From contig NZ_BCNT01000008.1 of the NCBI RefSeq assembly GCF_001544075.1, forward strand, positions 124,001-188,000: a stretch of 64,000 nucleotides of DNA, written 5' to 3'. Of this stretch, positions 45,025 through 55,374 are shown piece by piece. Position numbers and translations under genes: made by a program. The first letter of the stretch is position 1. Every line of letters starts with the position of its first letter. The stretch comes from Comamonas terrae. Its GTDB lineage: Bacteria; Pseudomonadota; Gammaproteobacteria; Burkholderiales; Burkholderiaceae_C. The notes beneath the pieces were generated by a model, which was not told where the DNA came from, did no database searches, and saw only the letters and a list, made by a program, of their open reading frames with translations.

Positions 45025-45079
45025 GAAAGCCCCTTGAAATAGTCGCCAGTCACCCGGATAGACCCAGAAGAACAAACAA

Positions 45080-45095
45080 TGAACTAATTAGTTCA
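45080..45095. promoter_or_regulatory. Perfect palindrome between the lipid operon and tetR
   Basis: TGAACTAATTAGTTCA, a perfect 16-bp inverted repeat in the 145-bp AT-rich gap between the divergent operon start (45024) and tetR (45170). Size, symmetry and place are those of a TetR-family operator. It is positioned to control both promoters. Confidence 0.75.
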
Positions 45096-45169
45096 CACTA
45101 TAAACTACAAATATCAAAATTGCACTACAAAGTATCCGACCTGACCTCGCGCGTCATAAAATACGGCTC

Positions 45170-45826
45170 ATGAATGCTCGCTCATCAATCAGGGAACAGA
45201 TCCAGCGCGTGCGCGAAGAGGCCATCGTGACCGCCGTCAACCGGCTTCTGGCCACCAAGGGCTACGATGCGATGACGGTGGACGAGGTGGCTGCGGAGGC
45301 CGGCATGGCCAAGGCCAGCCTGTACAAGCTGTTCACCTCCAAGGAAGAGCTGGCAGGCGCCGCGATGGTCGGAGTGCTGGACCGTGCACTGGGCTTTGTG
45401 GACGGCTTGCGCAGCGCGGCCGAGCAGGCCGCCGAAGCAGGCCAGCCCGTCCGGGCGCTGGACCAGCTCAAGGCCGTCACCCGATGGGCCATGCAGACCC
45501 AGCTGGAGGGAGAGATGCCCTCCCTTCCCGCCCAGAATTCCAGCCTCAGCGCCTCGCTGCAATCCAACGACGAGTACATGGATCGCCTCATAGCCCTGAG
45601 CAACCGGCTCAGCACCTGGATCACAGAAGCCCAGACAGGCGGTCAGCTGCAAATGCAGCTACCGGTGGAGTTGGTGCTTTACACGCTGTTCGCGCGCGCC
45701 TGCGATCCCGTCGTGGGCCTGCTCAAGGAATCAGGCCAGTACACGCATGAACAGATCATCGAATGGGTGACCAGCACTACCTTCGATGGTTTGGCCACCT
45801 CGGGTTCCGCCCCCTCTTCGCCCTAG
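45170..45826 (+). CDS. TetR-family regulator of the lipid operon
   Basis: 218 aa. HTH at about 15-62 (IVTAVNRLLATKGYDAMTVD, then AEAGMAKASLYKLFTSKEEL) and a helical ligand domain with no obvious named subfamily. It is divergent from the seven-gene operon starting at 45024, and the palindrome at 45080-45095 between them is the likely operator. A fatty acid or oxidised lipid would be a reasonable ligand, by analogy only. Confidence 0.9.
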   Translation: MNARSSIREQIQRVREEAIVTAVNRLLATKGYDAMTVDEVAAEAGMAKASLYKLFTSKEELAGAAMVGVLDRALGFVDGLRSAAEQAAEAGQPVRALDQLKAVTRWAMQTQLEGEMPSLPAQNSSLSASLQSNDEYMDRLIALSNRLSTWITEAQTGGQLQMQLPVELVLYTLFARACDPVVGLLKESGQYTHEQIIEWVTSTTFDGLATSGSAPSSP

Positions 45827-45896
45827 CCCCATACGGCTTTCGGCATGCCGGCGGCGGCCGGACCGGGAGAACGCTGCGTATCTCTCCCTGCCATCC

Positions 45897-46394
45897 TCAG
45901 GATGGCGAACCCTGCGCATGCACAGTCTTTGAGGAGCTGGACGCCGTACGGCGCAGCCAGCGCATCAAGGCGCCAAGCAGCGGCAACTTCTCGTACAGCT
46001 CTTCTGCGGCATCCCAGTAATCGCGATGATGTACCACACGGCCCTGGGCGTCGAAACGCAGGGACGAGGCACCGCGGATGCACTGTTCGACTTCAGGCCG
46101 CCAGCGCCGCAACCGGAAGCGAAATTCCCACTCCAGGAAGGCCCTGTCGCCCCGCACCAGCTTCTGCGTGACGACAAAGCGCGGATCCTGCAGCGAAGCA
46201 AACATGTGCTCGAAGATGCGCGTGATCGCGGGCACCCCGCGCACTTCATTGAAGGGATCCTTGAAGTAGGCATCGGGCGCATAGTAGGCACCCAGCCCGG
46301 CCAGATGCTCCGGTGCCAGTTCTTCGTACAGCCGGACCAGCCTGTGCACGGCAGAATCGACATCACGGCAAGTCAGGGACAAATCGGCAGTCAT
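45897..46394 (-). CDS. NTF2/SnoaL-like protein
   Basis: 165 aa from the ATG at 46394. The cone-shaped NTF2 fold is suggested by the helix VHRLVRLYEELAPEHLAGLG, the strand FKDPFNEVRGVPAITRIFEH, then RFVVTQKLVRGDRAFLEWEF and RVVHHRDYWDAAEELYEKLP. Proteins of this type accompany DUF1365/cyclopropane synthase clusters in other bacteria, so it may belong functionally to the neighbouring operon though tetR separates them. Enzymatic or ligand-binding role unknown. Confidence 0.8.
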   Translation of the reverse strand: MTADLSLTCRDVDSAVHRLVRLYEELAPEHLAGLGAYYAPDAYFKDPFNEVRGVPAITRIFEHMFASLQDPRFVVTQKLVRGDRAFLEWEFRFRLRRWRPEVEQCIRGASSLRFDAQGRVVHHRDYWDAAEELYEKLPLLGALMRWLRRTASSSSKTVHAQGSPS

Positions 46395-46570
46395 GGGAGC
46401 GCGGTCTGGTGATTTTTTGCGTTGGCGGGAAGACGCAAGCATAGGGCAACATCGCCGTGCGTCCGTTTTCCTGCAGGCACGGCAGGTGCGGGAAATCCGT
46501 CGGCGGCGGGGCCTCCACCTCACCGTTACCCCAGGCCTGCGACAGACACAGCCCAGGCATGAAGGGCAAT

Positions 46571-46597
46571 AAAAAACGCAGCCCGGGGCTGCGTTTT
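46571..46597 (-). terminator. Bidirectional terminator after the CoA-transferase genes
   Basis: AAACGCAGCC / GGCTGCGTTT stem with a three-base loop and A/T runs on both sides, 23 bp after the scoB stop. It can end minus-strand transcripts and block read-through from the other side. Confidence 0.85.
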
Positions 46598-46619
46598 TGC
46601 GTCCGACAGGAGGCCGGAT

Positions 46620-47258
46620 TCAGCGGATCAGCTCCACGCCCGTCTTGGACTGGATTTCCTCGAAGCTCACATCGGGTGCCAGCTCCACCAGCTTCAGTCC
46701 CTCGGGAGTCACGTCCATCACGCCCAGATCGGTGATGATGCGGTCCACCACGCCCACGCCGGTCAGCGGCAGCGTGCAGGCGGGCAGGATCTTCAGGTCG
46801 GTCGTGCCGTCCTTCTTGCGGGCCACATGCTCCATCAGCACGATAACGCGCTTGACGCCGGCCACCAGGTCCATGGCGCCGCCCATGCCCTTGACCATCT
46901 TGCCCGGAATCATCCAGTTGGCCAGGTCGCCCTTCTCGGACACCTGCATGGCACCCAGGATGGACAGGTTGATCTTGCCGCCGCGGATCATCGCGAACGA
47001 CTGGTCCGAGCCGAAGATGGACGAGCCCGGCAGCGTGGTCACGGTCTGCTTGCCGGCGTTGATCAGGTCGGCATCGACCTGGTCTTCGGTGGGGAACGGG
47101 CCGATGCCCAGCATGCCGTTCTCGGATTGCAGCCACACTTCCTTGTCGCCCGTGTGGTTGGCCACCAGCGTGGGAATGCCGATGCCCAGGTTCACGTAGA
47201 AGCCGTCTTCCAGTTCTTGCGCCGCGCGCGCGGCCATTTGGTCTTGCGTCCAGGGCAT
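46620..47258 (-). CDS. scoB: 3-oxoacid CoA-transferase subunit B
   Basis: 212 aa. Characteristic [13 protein letters not shown] and the catalytic Glu in [14 protein letters not shown] are present, as is [20 protein letters not shown]. With subunit A it moves CoA from succinyl-CoA to acetoacetate or another 3-oxoacid, feeding ketone or aromatic degradation products into central metabolism. It starts three bases after scoA ends. The exact 3-oxoacid (acetoacetate or 3-oxoadipate) cannot be decided from sequence alone. Confidence 0.93.
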   Translation of the reverse strand: MPWTQDQMAARAAQELEDGFYVNLGIGIPTLVANHTGDKEVWLQSENGMLGIGPFPTEDQVDADLINAGKQTVTTLPGSSIFGSDQSFAMIRGGKINLSILGAMQVSEKGDLANWMIPGKMVKGMGGAMDLVAGVKRVIVLMEHVARKKDGTTDLKILPACTLPLTGVGVVDRIITDLGVMDVTPEGLKLVELAPDVSFEEIQSKTGVELIR

Positions 47259-47261
47259 GGT

Positions 47262-47969
47262 TCAGGCTCCTTTTTTCTCGGTCAACGTGCGCTTCTCGAT
47301 GCGCTTTTCAGGATGGGGGTTGTGCACGATGCGGTGCACATAGATGCCGGGCAGATGGATGTCGTCGGGCGCGATTTCGCCAACCTCGACGATCTCCTCC
47401 ACCTCCACGATACAGATCTTGCCGGCCGTGGCCGCAGCGGGGTTGAAGTTGCGCGCCGTCAGGCGGAACTGCAGGTTGCCGCTCTTGTCGGCGCGGTGCG
47501 CCTTGACCAGGGACACATCGGGCACCAGCGAACGCTCCATCACATAGGTCTCGCCGTCGAACTCGCGCAGCTCCTTGCCTTCGGCCACGATGGTGCCCAC
47601 GCCGGTCTTGGTGAAGAAGGCCGGGATGCCGGCGCCGCCGGCACGCAGCTTCTCGGCTAGCGTGCCCTGGGGCGTGAATTCCAGCTCCAGCTCGCCTGCC
47701 AGGTACTGGCGCTCGAACTCCTTGTTCTCGCCCACATAGGAGGAGATCATCTTCCTGATCTGGCGGGTCTCCAGCAGCTTGCCCAGGCCGAAGCCGTCCA
47801 CGCCGGCATTGTTGGAAGCCACCGTGAGATTCTTCACGCCGCTGGCCACCAGTGCATCGATCAGGGCCTCGGGGATGCCGCAGAGGCCGAAACCACCCAC
47901 AGCCAGCAATTGCCCGTCAGCCACGACGCCCTGCAGCGCCGCTTGTGCGGATGGATAGAGCTTTTTCAC
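47262..47969 (-). CDS. scoA: 3-oxoacid CoA-transferase subunit A
   Basis: 235 aa. The subunit A glycine motif VGGFGLCGIPEALIDAL, the segment NLTVASNNAGVDGFGLGKLL and the C-terminal HLPGIYVHRIVHN are typical of the SCOT/PcaI family. It forms the active enzyme with subunit B encoded next. The promoter lies in the 76-bp gap to the divergent PAS-LuxR gene, across a 22-bp palindrome, so that regulator probably controls it. Confidence 0.93.
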   Translation of the reverse strand: MKKLYPSAQAALQGVVADGQLLAVGGFGLCGIPEALIDALVASGVKNLTVASNNAGVDGFGLGKLLETRQIRKMISSYVGENKEFERQYLAGELELEFTPQGTLAEKLRAGGAGIPAFFTKTGVGTIVAEGKELREFDGETYVMERSLVPDVSLVKAHRADKSGNLQFRLTARNFNPAAATAGKICIVEVEEIVEVGEIAPDDIHLPGIYVHRIVHNPHPEKRIEKRTLTEKKGA

Positions 47970-48003
47970 ACATGTCTCCTTCTTGAATCGGATGCGCTAC
48001 GAT

Positions 48004-48025
48004 ACTACGTACTTGAGTAAGTAGT
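48004..48025. promoter_or_regulatory. 22-bp palindrome between scoAB and the PAS-LuxR gene
   Basis: Left arm ACTAC-N-TACT and right arm AGTA-N-GTAGT around a two-base centre; nine of eleven positions in each half match. It lies 35 bp upstream of scoA and 21 bp upstream of the regulator start, so a bound LuxR-type dimer could control both. Confidence 0.7.
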
Positions 48026-48045
48026 TTTTCGTAAAGAGCAGCACC

Positions 48046-48588
48046 ATGGCGGTTGATTATCGGTTGGCGTTCGAAGCAGCCCCAGTGGGCCTGGTGATCT
48101 CGCGCAACCGCACCATGATCGACTGCAACCTGCAATTGTGCGAGATGTTTGCGGCCTCGCGCGAACTGCTGATCGGCCAGTCCTTCCAGGTGCTCTACCC
48201 CAGCGCCGACGAATACGAACGCCTGGGCGCGCGCATCGCGCCCATCCTCAACGCCAAGGGCTTTTATTCGGACAACCGCATCATGAAGCGCGCCAACGGC
48301 GAAACCTTCTGGTGCCATGTCTCGGGGCGCACGCTGGACCGCAACAATCCCCATGCCTCGGGTATCTGGAGCTTCGAGGACCTCTCGGCCCAGCGCCCCG
48401 TCAAGGCCGAACTCACGGGCCGCGAGCGCGAGGTCGCGGCCCGCCTGCTCGAAGGCCTGACTTCCAAGGAAATCGGCAAGGCCCTGGCCATCAGCCACCG
48501 CACGGTGGAGATCTACCGCGCGCGGCTGATGCGCAAGTACGGCGCTTCCACCGCAGCCGATCTGGTGCACAAACTGGTGGCCGGCTGA
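48046..48588 (+). CDS. PAS-LuxR transcription regulator
   Basis: 180 aa. A PAS sensor domain fills about residues 5-110 (LAFEAAPVGLVISRNRTMID, FWCHVSGRTLDRNN) and a LuxR/FixJ HTH fills 118-178 (LTGREREVAARLLEGLTSKE, then IGKALAISHRTVEIYRARLM). No receiver domain. Divergent from scoAB across a palindromic site, so it is probably the local activator of CoA-transferase expression in response to a small molecule bound by PAS. The ligand is unknown. Confidence 0.9.
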   Translation: MAVDYRLAFEAAPVGLVISRNRTMIDCNLQLCEMFAASRELLIGQSFQVLYPSADEYERLGARIAPILNAKGFYSDNRIMKRANGETFWCHVSGRTLDRNNPHASGIWSFEDLSAQRPVKAELTGREREVAARLLEGLTSKEIGKALAISHRTVEIYRARLMRKYGASTAADLVHKLVAG

Positions 48589-48749
48589 AGACGGCCGCCC
48601 CTCCCTGCCCGCGCGGCGCTCCATGCATGCATTGCTCTTGCGCTGCATCACGGATCGGACCGATATTTATCGCTATGGTGAACTTGGATTTTTTCAATCG
48701 AAAACACCTTGTCTCATTGATAGCTTAAAAACATAATGAATTCAATTTG

Positions 48750-48764
48750 ATAGTCAACAGCTAT
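48750..48764. promoter_or_regulatory. OxyR-like ATAG-N7-CTAT element upstream of katG
   Basis: ATAG-TCAACAG-CTAT, the half-site pair of the OxyR recognition pattern, lies 79 bp before the katG start in an AT-rich leader. The second pair expected in a full site is not well conserved, although another ATAG occurs at 48720. The position before a peroxidase gene supports OxyR control. Confidence 0.45.
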
Positions 48765-48830
48765 TAAATATTCATTGCGTTGCCGCTACCAGCAGGTATC
48801 CATCGCTTGTCCCCCGAAACGACTCGTTGA

Positions 48831-51053
<2,223 letters not shown>

Positions 51054-51100
51054 TAAAGGGCCGGCCGGGGCTTTGAGCTTCGGCTGGTTTCCGGAAATGG

Positions 51101-51125
51101 AAAACGCCCGCAGGGGCGTTTTTTA
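51101..51125 (+). terminator. Terminator after katG
   Basis: AACGCCC / GGGCGTT stem with a short loop followed by a run of T, about 50 bp after the katG stop codon. It also marks the end of the GC-rich backbone before the low-GC island. Confidence 0.85.
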
Positions 51126-51308
51126 TTGGCTGCTAGTGACTGTGGATTCAACCGATCAACCCAAAGCGGTATTCTAAAAATATTGACTCTAAGCCGGAAA
51201 TCAGACATTCCTGATTGGCTCGTCCCGGCTGCAATCAAAGGCCGATATGTGTATAAACTGACATTCATTACATACAGCGTTCAAGATTGCCTTCGTCGGC
51301 AAGCTTGC

Positions 51309-53219
51309 TCAAAGTACTTTGATTCTGTCAGCAATTACTGAAATTTCCTCTTGGGCAAACTCTGGTAATTCGTGCCAATACTCTGTTGAGATGAGGCGAA
51401 TCAGCTTGTCAAGTTGCTTGGACTTGTAGCCTTCCGGTAGATACGACTCCAGGCTGCCTCTAGATAGGACAAAGATATGCTCGAGCCGTTTAGCAACGAT
51501 ATAGTCGCGGATCGTGTGCTGCTGGTGATCATTCAGGTCCGTTTGCAACCGACCTCTGCGCAACTTGATGTGCTCCCAAAGTGACCTCAAGCGATCAAGA
51601 TCGCCAGTTGAAACGGCGTGATCGAGCTGAACCAACAATGAATCACCGTCTGTGCTGGTCGGATCATCAATGACTGCTTTCTTGAACTCGTTTTCGTGAA
51701 GAGTAAAGAATCCCTTGATTTCCGGCGACCCTATCTGTTTCAGGTAGTCACGATCCGCGATGACTGCATAAGGGACTTTGCAGGCTTCAAGGAGGGCCGC
51801 ATAAGGTGCAAAAAAACCCTTCCCTCCAACGCTGATCACTTCACAAGTACGGATGGTGCCCGATGTCACACCAAGGCGATTGAAAACGGATTCGAAAAAT
51901 ATCCGATCTGAAATGCCTTCAACGAGAACGACCTTGTCAGCAAAGAACATCCGCTCGTTGTTCTGACTGTTGACAATGGCAAACAGATGCTTGGGTTCGG
52001 GCAAGCTGCTGTTGTTGAGACGAACAATCGCACTTCGTTGCTCAGTGCTGTAGACACGCGATACGTACTCGATGGACGACGGCGACACAAAGACGGCTGA
52101 GTGCGTTGCCAGCAGGAATTGGTTGCCAGTTTCCAAAGCCAGCCGTTCAAAAAGCCCCAGCAATGTTTTTTGCCAGCGCGGGTGCAGATGCAGCTCCGGT
52201 TCGTCGATGACAATCAGCGCATCTCTCACATTGAGAGCATATATGGCGAAGAGGTAGGTCAGTAACTCTTTCTCGCCCGAAGATGCGTTTCCTGCCAAGA
52301 ACTTCGATCCCTGTTTCTCCAACTGGATGTCGTAGCTGTTATTCATGGGATCGGTACAGACAAGATCCCATGCATAGCCCAAATCCAACAAGACGGCAGT
52401 CAGCGATTGAATCGCTGGATCATTGCGGAAATCTTTCTTGGCGCTCCCGTTGTCCTTGATTTCCAGCAGTCGGTATTTCTTGGCAATTCTTCCCACCGCG
52501 AGGCTCATCGTCGAAGCTCCCAGTCGGGAGGATGCAGCATCCACGGAACGCTTGTAGTCAAATTCGTTGTATCCAGACAGATTGACCGAGGATTGAACGC
52601 CATTGGATGCACGGTTGATGGGCATCGAGAGCATAGGCGTAGACAGGCTGGCCATTCCCAACTCCCCTCGCAGCCACGCGTCGACCTCGTAAAGCGCCAG
52701 ATAGCGCTGATAAATGTGTTCGGCTGAATCGCTTGTGCCTTGAAGCCCGCTGTTGACGATTCGGTAGACGAACCGCTGGCCTACTCGAAGCAAGGACAAG
52801 TCCCATTCAGCAGCCTCCCGAATCGATGCACCGACGTACTTGCGCTCGGTCCTGGCTGCCACATCATGAGCCGATGCCTTCATGGATGCCATGTTTTCAA
52901 TGTCGCGGCTCGTAACTTCTAGCTCTAGCTCGACTACTTGCTCGCGGCCCTTACCCTGACTATGCGGCTCCAAGGAAGTGCTATGCAACATGTCATTGGC
53001 AACGAACTCATGCCGATCAGGGTTGTCTGCCGTAGCCGATTTTCTGGGGATGATGGATGAGAGCAAATGCCTGCGCAGTATGGTGGTCGTCGTATCTAGC
53101 AGATTGGTCTTGCCGCCGCCGTTTGGACCAATGATGATGGAAATGTCTCCTTCAAGCAGTAACTCTGCAGGTTCAAGGAAACTCCTGACGTTTTCCACCC
53201 GCACACGACGTAGCTTCAT
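51309..53219 (-). CDS. OLD-family ATPase with TOPRIM nuclease domain
   Basis: 636 aa. SMC/RecF-like ABC ATPase: Walker A GPNGGGKTNLL at 31-41, signature region NASSGEKELLTYL, Walker B LIVIDEPELHLHPRW and H-loop LLATHSAVFVSP. A C-terminal TOPRIM domain follows, with Glu in VVLVEGISDRIFFESVF and the Asp pair in YAVIADRDYLKQ. This is the layout of class 1 OLD nucleases, which include anti-phage proteins. GC content and codon use are visibly lower than in the flanking genes, a sign of transfer. It lies at the head of a gene island and is divergent from the receiver/HATPase pair. Confidence 0.88.
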   Translation of the reverse strand: MKLRRVRVENVRSFLEPAELLLEGDISIIIGPNGGGKTNLLDTTTTILRRHLLSSIIPRKSATADNPDRHEFVANDMLHSTSLEPHSQGKGREQVVELELEVTSRDIENMASMKASAHDVAARTERKYVGASIREAAEWDLSLLRVGQRFVYRIVNSGLQGTSDSAEHIYQRYLALYEVDAWLRGELGMASLSTPMLSMPINRASNGVQSSVNLSGYNEFDYKRSVDAASSRLGASTMSLAVGRIAKKYRLLEIKDNGSAKKDFRNDPAIQSLTAVLLDLGYAWDLVCTDPMNNSYDIQLEKQGSKFLAGNASSGEKELLTYLFAIYALNVRDALIVIDEPELHLHPRWQKTLLGLFERLALETGNQFLLATHSAVFVSPSSIEYVSRVYSTEQRSAIVRLNNSSLPEPKHLFAIVNSQNNERMFFADKVVLVEGISDRIFFESVFNRLGVTSGTIRTCEVISVGGKGFFAPYAALLEACKVPYAVIADRDYLKQIGSPEIKGFFTLHENEFKKAVIDDPTSTDGDSLLVQLDHAVSTGDLDRLRSLWEHIKLRRGRLQTDLNDHQQHTIRDYIVAKRLEHIFVLSRGSLESYLPEGYKSKQLDKLIRLISTEYWHELPEFAQEEISVIADRIKVL

Positions 53220-53697
53220 TGTAATCTCTCTTGCTTGTTAATGTGGCACCAGCTTGGTGGTGGCACTTTTTGTGTATTGGCCTTCGAGTGATTCAATTTT
53301 AGATAGCAGTCATTTCCCGATGACCCCAACTGGCCGGTAGTGTAAGTGCACGGATGTGCCAGGAAGCGGACACACTCGATCCGCGAGCCTAACCGGAGAA
53401 GTCAGCTGTCAGCGAGGTCTACGAACTGGTGCTGTCGGCCATTAGGGCAGCCTTACCCAAGGTCGGCTTTGCGGGTAGCGCATCTTCCACCTCGACAGTT
53501 AGGGGCCAGCAGGAGGAGAGCCCACACTGGTCGGTGTGTACTACAAGCTCGATCTCATCCCGCGTGGGGAGCATCAATTTTGCCGCCAGTACGGTGTGCT
53601 ATCTTTAAATGTAAACAATTGCTTCAATTCCTATAGATACTTGGCGCCAATGAGACTGGAACGTCATAAGCCACTTTTTGATATCTATAAATGATTG
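53220..53697. other. Long divergent intergenic region of the island
   Basis: About 480 bp between the OLD gene and the receiver gene. It carries the two divergent promoters at its AT-rich edges. The middle (about 53330-53560) is GC-richer than the genes beside it and holds only broken short frames, which suggests a decayed fragment of older DNA. No known gene, RNA or repeat is recognised in it. Confidence 0.4.
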
Positions 53698-54348
53698 ATG
53701 TCTCAAACTCAACCATCATCTCTTTTTATGACCGAATTCACCCTCGACACCGTCAATAAAATTGTCTCCGTCATTGCAGGCTTGCTTGCGATAGGAGGCG
53801 CCATCCTCTTGCGGCTCCGCAAGAAACGTTCGGAAGATACTCAGGCCGATAACCCGTCAACGGCCAGCAGTACGACCAACCAGACTGTGACGGTAACTGT
53901 TGGGAGCCCAGCGGAACCGCAAATGCTCGTATCTACGACACAACCGCCTACGCCGAATGACGTGGTAGAGCTTAAACGAACTTCGCAGATCCTCTTTATT
54001 GACGATGATCGCGGATTTAAAATTGTTGGCATACTTAAAAAGATGGGCTGGGAAAACACAAAGCTCGTCACTGACATATCCTCACTCGAGCAATCTCAAT
54101 TACTTAATGCCGACGTAATTTTTGTAGATATTCAGGGTGTTGGCCGGATCATGCAATATAGTGACGAGGGGCTAGGACTGGCGCTTGCCATAAAGCGTAG
54201 ATATCCAGCAAAAAAGGTAGTGATTTATTCGGCAGAAGAAAAGGGGGCACGCTTTCACGAAGCACTACAAGAGGCAGATTATTCACTCCCCAAAACAGCG
54301 GAGCCAATTAGATTCGAGGACACTATTGTTCGAGTTCTCTCCAAATGA
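53698..54348 (+). CDS. Membrane-anchored receiver-domain protein
   Basis: 216 aa. One transmembrane helix (21-40: KIVSVIAGLLAIGGAILLRL) is followed by basic residues, a Ser/Thr/Pro-rich linker (45-94) and a complete receiver domain (95-213): acidic triad IDDD at 101-104, phosphoacceptor Asp144 in VIFVDIQG, Ser178 in VVIYSAEE and Lys199 in SLPKTAEP. There is no DNA-binding or enzyme output domain, so output must come through the membrane anchor or a partner. It overlaps the HATPase gene by four bases. Low GC like its neighbours. Start at 53698 is preferred; ATG at 53728 is possible. Confidence 0.75.
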   Translation: MSQTQPSSLFMTEFTLDTVNKIVSVIAGLLAIGGAILLRLRKKRSEDTQADNPSTASSTTNQTVTVTVGSPAEPQMLVSTTQPPTPNDVVELKRTSQILFIDDDRGFKIVGILKKMGWENTKLVTDISSLEQSQLLNADVIFVDIQGVGRIMQYSDEGLGLALAIKRRYPAKKVVIYSAEEKGARFHEALQEADYSLPKTAEPIRFEDTIVRVLSK

Positions 54349-55367
54349 AAAATCCGACCCAGATCACAATTTGGATTGCCAATCGCAGCGAACCCCTGCT
54401 TAGCCAAATCCCCCAGGCAGTCCTGCAGCAATGCGTTGAGCAGTTGCCGTCGGCAGGTACTTTAACTACTGTGGTTGAAGGTAAGAAGTCCCGCATCCTT
54501 CGAAAATCAGTGGATGAGTACTCGGCAATCGCTTTCTCAGTCGATGTAGATCGAATAAAGAGCAAGAAACTTCTGGAGTCAGAGATTGATGCCATGCTCG
54601 CAGTGGCTCCGACTGTGGAGTTGTCCATTCAACGCTCCGAGGGAAGAACGCGAAGACTCCTTCACAATCTAAAGTCTCTAACGGCGAAGACTTCGCAGGA
54701 AGTATTCTTACTTGCGCAGCAAGATCGACTCATTGGGAATCCAAGAGAGGTAGTCCCATATCTCGCATCAGAGATTCGAGACAACCTAGAAGGAACGGCA
54801 CGCGCACTGCTTGAAATACTGAAGCACCAAGCTGCGCAGAAAGCAGAGTACACCGCGTTTGATCGCCTTTCCGGAAAACTGGAAAAAAGCAATTCCGAGA
54901 TGCATGATGTACATCGCGTCTTAATGAATGTCTTCTATCTCTTTTTTGGCGAGTTTATCGCCAAGAAGGTTCGCGCAGAAGTTGAGCGCACGCGTATTCA
55001 GGCTCGCTTTGACTACGACTCCATCCATGTCTGCATCTATTATCTCGTTGAGAATGCGGCTAAGTACACGCGTCCTGATAGCGATTTTTCGGTCTCTGTA
55101 TCCCAGAGCTCCGACGGATTCGTTGATATTCGCTTTGTCATGGAGAGTCTCGCTATCAAACCAGACGAGCAGGATTTAATTTTTGAGGAAGGCTACTCCG
55201 GTTCAAACGCGATTGACTCGAAGCTCCACGGAGCCGGTCTCGGACTATATCTCGCCCGCTCAATGGCTCGAATTAACTATGGGAATCTAAACGTCTTGGC
55301 GGGACTCCCTCTTCGCGGCTCCCAATACGCGAGGAACACCTTTGTTCTCACGATTCCGGGAAATTGA
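54345..55367 (+). CDS. Soluble histidine-kinase-like HATPase protein
   Basis: 340 aa. The C-terminal third is an HATPase domain: N box YYLVENAAKYTR (Asn237), acidic switch LIFEEGYSGSNA, and G box HGAGLGLYLARSMARINYGN (296-300 Gly-rich). A possible phosphoacceptor His107 lies in RRLLHNLKSLTAKTS, and the region between looks helical. No transmembrane segment and no known sensor domain. It overlaps the receiver gene and is its obvious partner: a cytosolic kinase coupled to a membrane-tethered receiver. The N-terminal 100 residues could be a sensor of no known family. Confidence 0.78.
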   Translation: MKNPTQITIWIANRSEPLLSQIPQAVLQQCVEQLPSAGTLTTVVEGKKSRILRKSVDEYSAIAFSVDVDRIKSKKLLESEIDAMLAVAPTVELSIQRSEGRTRRLLHNLKSLTAKTSQEVFLLAQQDRLIGNPREVVPYLASEIRDNLEGTARALLEILKHQAAQKAEYTAFDRLSGKLEKSNSEMHDVHRVLMNVFYLFFGEFIAKKVRAEVERTRIQARFDYDSIHVCIYYLVENAAKYTRPDSDFSVSVSQSSDGFVDIRFVMESLAIKPDEQDLIFEEGYSGSNAIDSKLHGAGLGLYLARSMARINYGNLNVLAGLPLRGSQYARNTFVLTIPGN

Positions 55368-55374
55368 GCGTGCG

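Noticed and set aside
53330-53620. Possible short gene in the OLD/receiver gap
   Set aside because: Frames are short and interrupted, with no motif. Treated as decayed DNA.
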